NCBI GenBank assembly: GCA_026120185.1
Contig: JANUWF010001821.1
Span: 496,001 to 560,000, forward strand
From: Voacanga thouarsii
Lineage: Eukaryota; Streptophyta; Magnoliopsida; Gentianales; Apocynaceae
Length of the DNA: 64,000 nt
Direction of reading: 5' to 3'
The position numbers were made by a program, and so were the translations under genes. Each line of letters opens with the position of its first letter. Position 1 is the first letter of the stretch. Below the pieces are notes generated by a model. It searched no databases and had not been told where the DNA came from. It saw nothing but the letters and a program-made list of their open reading frames with translations. Positions 58,216 to 64,000 of the stretch are shown here, one piece after another.

Positions 58216-61200
58216 TGTAACACCCCATATTTCCATAACGTAGTAGGCTATAACTTTGTGGGATGTCGCCCCGTCTAATTGCTCAGACAAGAGATCTTTA
58301 TAACAAACTTTACTCAAAAGGCAATGGAAAATTTTTTTTCCAACATAGAAAAGTATAAGAATTTGGCTTCTGATACATACAGTCACGGGTATAATAGGGA
58401 AGAGTTTATTCAGAACTCAATCATCTTTGGAAAACTGTATTTCAATTTCAAACCCTTGTCCCGATTTCCAAATCACATGCACTTTTTCAACAGAAGGTCG
58501 GTCTGTATGCAAAGCTCATAAGGCTTCACCTTTGGCGCCACGCATCATTCTGCTTAGGCCGCAGCCTACAACACTCAACCGTGCGTAGCTGGAAGGATAA
58601 GTACACCGTAGCGTACGATCGAGAATCAAGTTAGTGCTTACACCAAGTATTCAAGTTTGAGCTTACGCCAAGTATTCAAGTTAGTGATTATGTCAAGTAT
58701 TCAAGTTAGTGCACACGCTAAGTAAGTTAGTCCATACGCCAAGTATTCAAGTTAGTGCATACGCCAAGTATTCAAGTTAGTGCATATGTCAAGTATTTAA
58801 GTTAGTTATGTTTTGGAGTCAAGGGTTGACAAGTTCAAGAAATCAAGAATTCAAGATTCATATTATTCATCGTGTTTCCAAATCCATAAAAAGGCTCGTA
58901 CTTGAGCATATCAAGAAACTAATTTCCATATCAGGAAAACCATTTTCGGTCAAAATATCATTTTTCAAAATTTGATCCTACTGACTCGCAAGTCAGATAA
59001 TAATTCCCATAGTAAAATAATTTTCGGGATCAAAATGTCATTTTTCAAAAGTCAATCTTATATTGAGAGATCATTTTCTAAAACCATGTCAAAACAGAAT
59101 AAAGGGTTCTTTTCATAAATCAAAGTAAGTTTTCCAGAGTATTCGGGTCATTTTGCCTGTACTCGATCACAAAAGTCATTTTCAAGGGCATTTAGGTCAT
59201 TTTACACATACCCAATTCTAAAAAGAATTTTTAGGTCATTTTACTCTTTCTCAATTTGAAAAGTGTTCACAAGAGTTCCAATAAGGATATTTCGATCATT
59301 TACCGAATACTCATTTCTAAAGGTTTTCATAAAACATTCCAATAAAGACATTTGGGTTATTTTCCAAATACCTGATTTCCAAAGAAACTTATTTCAAGAA
59401 ATCTAGAATTCCAATCCTAAAAAAGGATTAAATTCAAAGTTTCCAATCTTGTCTCCACAAAATGTTCCGATAAGGGCATTTTAGTCAATTTTTGAATACC
59501 CGATTCAAAAATAACTATTTTTCGAAAATCCCAAGCGTTTAATCCAAAAAGGACCAAATGTACAAAATTCATGCTTTAATCATTCGTTAAGGTTTCCAAG
59601 CTAAATATGAAGTTCATTCGAGCCTAAAGTGGCATAAGAATAAATCTTGCTCAGATAACATTAAATATATTCAGGGATTTCCAAGATAGTATAAAACGTA
59701 GCATTTCAAGGAAAAACAAAGAACACTAGCTTTCAAAAGGTTTTTGAAATCAAAGGGACTTACCTCATGTTCTGACTAAAATTTTTTGTTCATGGCCATT
59801 CAACCACTGTTTCTACCGTTTTCAATGAACTGTTGGCCGTTTAACAATAAACCTACACAACATATCGTTTTCGGGCCAATTCGTGTTCGGTCAAAAAATA
59901 GCCGATGGTTAGCTGATGCCTAGTCGACGTGCCCGACGTCCAATCATCGTTTAGCCGACGGTTAGTCGTCAGGGCCAACGGATAGCCAACGGTTAAGGAA
60001 AACGTTTAACTTTCGTTTACGTCGTTTTTTCGTCGTATGTTCAATTCTTTCGTTTTCCTTTTTCCACAACCTTTCTCCCTTCATATACAAAGGAATCAGT
60101 TCTTGTTTCTCCTTAATTTCGTTCAAAATCACACATTTAATCATCCTTAAATTCATCCATTTTCGGACTACTTTTCTAGAATTTCACTGATTTGACACAT
60201 CATTTTGTTTTGCACATAACTGTCAATCCACAACTCTAATTTGGCTCTATGATATACCAAATTGACCATAAGACTCTTAAATTAAATTATGTATAGGCCT
60301 TCTTTAGTGTTCTAGTTCTCGTGACATGCTACTGGACAAAAACAGCCCCAGTAGTTTTGCCTCAAACCAAATATTCATACTTTTCCTTTATTTTCCTTTA
60401 GCCTTTAACACCTTGGAACCATTAATTCACTCAATTTTCCTTCAAATCATCTTTAATTGTATGATTTTTCAGACTCCAATAGTTCACAAGAGTTACACTT
60501 ATTCAATATAAATTCACTTCTTCAAAACAAAAGCTAGTATAATTCATTGTTCCAACTAAGTAACTTCCATTTTTATTCTACTTTAGTCATCATGTCATCA
60601 ACCAAAAGCAATCCTTCAAACTACCATAAATATTCAGTTCTTTCTTACACAAAACAATATCGATAAAGCTTCTAGGTAGCTGACACACATAGAACACATA
60701 GGTATACACAAGATTTATGCACAAAGTTTACAAACCCTAGCTTTGATCCAAAATCAAGGCATGAAAGTCTTATTTTCATGTTAAAATTGATATCATAATG
60801 ATCACCATAATGAAATCTACAACTTTAATTCTTGAAGCATAGGGTTTTACCTTGTGTTTGAGGTGTTCTAGCTTGAATTTGCTCCAAGAATCTCCAACTC
60901 TTCAAGAACAATATTTTCTCTCTCTTTTCCCAATTTTTTCTTAATTTTTTTCAACCTTTTCTTTCTTGTTTTCTCTTGTTTTTTTCCTTCTTCAAGGCTG
61001 GCCGAATTTCTAGCTGTTATAACAGCCTCCGCACTGCCATTTCTCATCAAATTTTGGCCAAGAAATTTTTAATTCAATTGCTTGTATGGTGGATTTCGTG
61101 CAGGTGTGTTCCAATCACAATTTTACACACCAATTCACTAAATTTTCTCCCTCAAAATTTCCTCTTCTTTTCTCTTGTATGGCTGCCAATTTTCTAGCAG

Positions 61201-61913
61201 TTTTTCAGCCACTCAACCACTTCTTCTTGTCAAAATATTGGCTAATTAGATTGCACAAGACATTAAGTGATTAGCCCTACAAATGATGTGTTCTAATCGC
61301 AAAAATACACATCATTCTTTATTTATGTTTATAATTCTTCAATTCCATGTGGCTTGCATGAACTCTTCATGAAACCTCTCTTAAATTGACACATGTTCAT
61401 GGGCTACCAATTATAAAATGCCACACATATTGTTTTAATCACGATTTTCTATTTTATTCAGAAATGACCAAAATCGGGTCCGAAACGGAAAAATATTTTA
61501 TTTCACCATTCAACTCCAAAAATTCTACTGAATCTATTAGTAATTCTTAAATTCTTAAATTCCTTCTATATTTGGTCAAATTTTCTGTCAAAGTTTTGGA
61601 TGCGGTCAAAATGACGAAAATGCCCCCGGTGCCCGAATAGCATAATTCGCACCAAAACGTGCGTTTCATCGTGTTGATCAATTTCTCTTCTTAGCGTATC
61701 CTTAAATTCTTATTTTATTAATAATAATAGACTTCTAAGGATTTAGGGTCCGAGTAGAACAAATCCAATAATTACATCTAGGTCTCGACAAAATATTATT
61801 ATACCAAAATATTTGTCTCATTACACCGATCAACTTTTGTTCTAGCTATCGATACAAATTTTTATCCTATTATAAATAGTAGCTAATCGAAGGTAAAAAG
61901 GTGGAGTATTACA
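58216..61913 (-). repeat. LARD 3' LTR
   Basis: 3698 bp between TGTAACACCCC (58216) and ATTACA (61913) in plus sense. It contains a 25-bp minisatellite at 58628-58806, a deletion of about 193 bp at 58398/58399 relative to the 5' LTR, and a row of similar phrases (GGCATTT..GTCATTTT..ATACCC..) at 59150-59510. GC-rich stretches with GCCGAC/GTCGAC-like words lie at 59890-60000. The minus frames at 59962-60156 and 60868-61050 are short and without recognised domains. Confidence 0.88.
58628..58806. repeat. 25-bp minisatellite, 7 units
   Basis: Seven tandem units of 25 bp (one shortened to about 21) with the core GCATACGCCAAGTATTC and variants. The counterpart in the 5' LTR at 63698-63798 has only four. 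Confidence 0.93.
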
Positions 61914-61950
61914 TTCTCTCCTCCTTACAAAAAATTTCGTCCTCAAAATT
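61914..61950 (-). other. LARD polypurine tract
   Basis: The minus strand reads GAGGACGAAATTTTTTG, then GTAAGGAGGAGAGAA, ending directly at the LTR. This is the usual context in Tekay-like plant gypsy elements. Confidence 0.88.
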
Positions 61951-63082
61951 TAGATTTGCCTTAATTTTATCAAACATTTATTTCAAATTTCTTCTACTAT
62001 CTACTAGTTCTTTACTCTACATGAATCCTAATGGGTCCTTTGTTTCCTTATGACTTTTTATATTTAAATTCCTCATGAGCAAATGGGCCATCTTCTTGTT
62101 TCTTAGTAAATGGACAATCGGCTAAAGTATATCTCATTTTCTCGCATTGATAACATGGTCTAAGTCTCTCCAATACTTCTCATAAGTGTGTCTGCCCTTG
62201 TGATAGTAGGTGCATTGAACATGTTCCATTATTCTATTTAAGTCTACTTCATGAGACACCAAGCGAATGTATACATCTCAATACTTTTTATTCATATGAC
62301 ATGAAATAGAAGAAAATATCTATTTAGCACATATAAATATGATCTCTTGAGAAATTCTCATATTCTTTCAACCTAATAAGATACCTTCACATACATCATT
62401 CTCGTATGATCTATAATTAAACCTCCGGCATTTATATCATTTTGCACATAGATTACACTTTCATTTCCATAAACAGACCTAAATCACTTCATTTCAACTT
62501 TCATGGGCACTTCCCAAGGGTTACCCATCCTTGAATTTCTCTAATCCAAGCACGTTTAACTTCAAATATCTAATGATTCTTGGTTCATTAGTATTAATAT
62601 AATCATATCCTTTCACACATTATGATAAACCAGGGCTTCTAGCACTCAAATATAATACTGGAACACTATACAAGTGTGCATATTCTTATCTGCACAATTC
62701 ATATCACACTAGACACATAGGGCCTTTAAACGTTCAACCTCCTTTATTCCTCATCAGACTATTACTGGTCCCGAATTGTAATGTTCAGAATTAGTAAATA
62801 ATTCCTATATAAGGTCTCTCTAACCTCAATCCCTTTACTATGGTTCAAATTAGGGGTCATAGACCTTTTTTAGAGATATTGAATTTGTCTTGTATCACTC
62901 TTCTTCTGGCTTATCAAAATAAGTTATACCTCGAAGTCATATGTCACATCTACTCCAATATCCAACTTCAAAACATGCACTACCTCTTTAAATTCACACT
63001 TACTCATTCAATGTGGACTCCCTAATGTCCCATAAGATGCTCAGCTATATTCCTTCAGAAGCTCTGCTATGATTCCTGCTAT
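61951..63082 (-). other. LARD interior, mostly non-coding
   Basis: Apart from the gag remnant at 62110-62229 this interior shows no coding signal on either strand. The plus frame at 62840-63025 is not credible. The sequence is AT-rich without clear repeats. Confidence 0.7.
62110..62229 (-). pseudogene. Gag zinc-knuckle remnant in the LARD
   Basis: In two neighbouring minus frames there are two CCHC-like motifs in a row: QCTYYHKGRHTYEKYW and CYQCEKMRYTLADC. Both fit the spacing CX2CX4HX4C. In the first, the second and fourth cysteines are tyrosine; in the second, the histidine is tyrosine. Such changes fit G-to-A or C-to-T decay. It suggests the LARD arose from a gag-pol element by loss of almost everything else. 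Confidence 0.6.
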
Positions 63083-63094
63083 GCTCTGATACCA
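63083..63094 (-). other. LARD primer-binding site
   Basis: The minus strand reads TGGTATCAGAGC, the unchanged site complementary to initiator tRNA-Met, two bases after the 5' LTR end (TTACA). Confidence 0.93.
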
Positions 63095-63096
63095 AT

Positions 63097-64000
63097 TGTA
63101 ACATCCTATATTTTCATAACTTAGTGGGCTATAACTTTGTGGGGTGTCGCCCCGTCTGATTGCTTAGACAATGGGTCTTTCTAACAAAATTTACTCAAAA
63201 GGAAGCGAAAAGTTTTTTTCCCAACATAGAAAAGTACAAGAATTTGGCTTTTGATACATACACTCATGGGTATAATAGGTTCTAGATGTAGCATGAGTCT
63301 CTGGCTGCATCTCTGATCCTTAATTTTTCAAAAGAGATAACACGTGTGTGAGTGAAAATCACTTATTGAGTCCCATGTGTGCTAGTGCTTTAGTAAAGAG
63401 ATAGAGTACATAAAACTTTTATGGGGAAAACATTTCATTTGTCCACTAGAAACAATTCCAAAACTCTTTAAAGAAGAGTTTATTCAGAACTCAGTAATTT
63501 TTGGAAAACTGTATTTCAATTTCAAACCCTTGTCCCAATTTCTAAATTACAGACACTTTTCTCAACAGAAGGTTGTATGCAAAGCTCACAAGGCTTCGCA
63601 TTCGGCGTTACGTATTATTGTGCTTAGGCCACAGCCTACAGCACTCAACCATGCATCGCCAGAAAGGTAAGTACACCGTTGCATACTATCGAGAATCAAG
63701 TTAGTGCTTACGCCAAGTATTCAAGTTAGAGCTTATGCCAAGTATTCAAGTTAGTAATTATGCCAAGTATTCAAGTTAGTGCATACGCCAAGTATTCTTG
63801 ATGTGCTCAAGTTAATTATGTTTTGGAGTCAAGGGTTGACAAGTTCAAGAAATCAAGAATTCAAGATTCATATTGTACATCGTGTTTCCAAACCATAAAA
63901 AGGCTTGTACTTGAGCACATCAAGAAACCAATTTCCATATCAGGAAAACCATTTTTTGGGCAAAATATCATTTTTCAGAATTTGATCCTACTGACTCGCA
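63097..64000 (-). repeat. LARD 5' LTR, cut by window end
   Basis: Starts TGTAACATCC (plus sense) and follows the 3' LTR closely. It has about 193 bp (63280-63472) not present in that copy, and a shorter minisatellite at 63698-63798. The window ends near the position matching 58994 in the other LTR. Confidence 0.9.
63698..63798. repeat. 25-bp minisatellite, 4 units
   Basis: Four tandem 25-bp units with the same core as at 58628-58806. The array ends in TTGATGTGCTCAAG, which the other LTR lacks. Confidence 0.93.

Larger units (their letters stand above)
58216..64000 (-). mobile_element. LARD-like non-autonomous gypsy element (runs off window)
   Basis: On the minus strand: 5' LTR (beyond 64000 to 63097), primer site, an interior of about 1.2 kb, polypurine tract, then a complete 3' LTR (61913-58216, 3698 bp). 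The interior holds only a short gag remnant, so movement would have needed proteins from another element. Termini (TGTAATACTCC...ATGGGGTGTTACA), the polypurine context (GAGGACGAAATTTTTT...GGAGGAGAGAA) and an iMet-type primer site indicate a Tekay-like relative. The outer left flank is TCATA (58211-58215); the matching TSD should lie outside the window. Confidence 0.87.

Noticed and set aside
58628..58806. Regularly spaced repeats resembling a CRISPR array
   Set aside because: Units are directly tandem without spacers and lie in a plant LTR. It is a minisatellite.
1..64000. A host gene or a novel multi-gene system
   Set aside because: I checked the listed frames and retrotransposon junctions. 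Every convincing coding segment is gag, protease, integrase, RT or RNase H of LTR elements, or an element-internal ORF. No intact gene cluster is seen.

Overview
The window is plant nuclear DNA, AT-rich, from a flowering plant. It consists almost entirely of LTR retrotransposons nested inside one another. I recognise no host protein gene, rRNA, intact tRNA gene or CRISPR array. The plant call rests on Ty3/Gypsy elements of the Athila/Tat kind (remnants of a primer site complementary to tRNA-Asp), Tekay-like gypsy LTRs with a TGTAACACCCC-type edge and iMet-type primer sites, and Ty1/Copia gag-integrase-RT-RNase H remnants. All coding regions are broken. The setting looks like pericentromeric or other gene-poor heterochromatin.

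The nest can be read from target-site duplications (TSDs) and from reading frames that resume across insertions. The base layer is minus-strand copia element D: RT at 32060-32739, RT/RNase H at 28143-28652, RNase H at 23796-23827 and 17454-17744. D is split by gypsy F (17750-23790), a solo LTR of family C (23833-28137, TSD TGATG) and a solo LTR of family B (28658-32054, TSD TGAGA). F is itself split by a solo Athila-like LTR of family A (19051-20595, TSD GAAAC). To the left, D is cut by Athila-like element A2 (minus, ending at 17453). A2 is cut by plus-strand gypsy G (1206-1371 and 10066-13545). G is cut by minus copia 2 (1372-10065, TSD TGTTT). Copia 2 carries a family-C solo LTR (3768-7997, TSD AACAA) and a family-A LTR (1956-3388).

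To the right, plus-strand copia 1 enters D at 32740. Its 5' LTR is split in two (32740-33293 and 43846-45020) by a chain of truncated elements: A1, K, gypsy E and a truncated family-A LTR. Its leader is split by a family-C solo LTR (45850-50167, TSD CACGA). Its coding region is split by a family-A solo LTR (52510-54042, TSD GCACT), a minus family-A LTR (54199-55675) and another family-A LTR (56449-57976). The window ends in a minus-strand LARD-like non-autonomous gypsy element (58216 to beyond 64000) with 3.7-kb LTRs and only about 1.2 kb of interior.

The observations most worth a second look are: a tRNA-like A-box/B-box module kept in all three full copies of the 4.3-kb family-C LTR; GC-rich GGCGCCGG/GCCGAC cassettes recurring in the LTRs or leaders of apparently unrelated elements; the LARD with a 25-bp minisatellite of different length in its two LTRs; and a junction near 57976 where LTR and polypurine tract point in opposite directions. 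Family letters A, B and C and element letters are labels used only here. Lineage names come from motif memory, not from a search.
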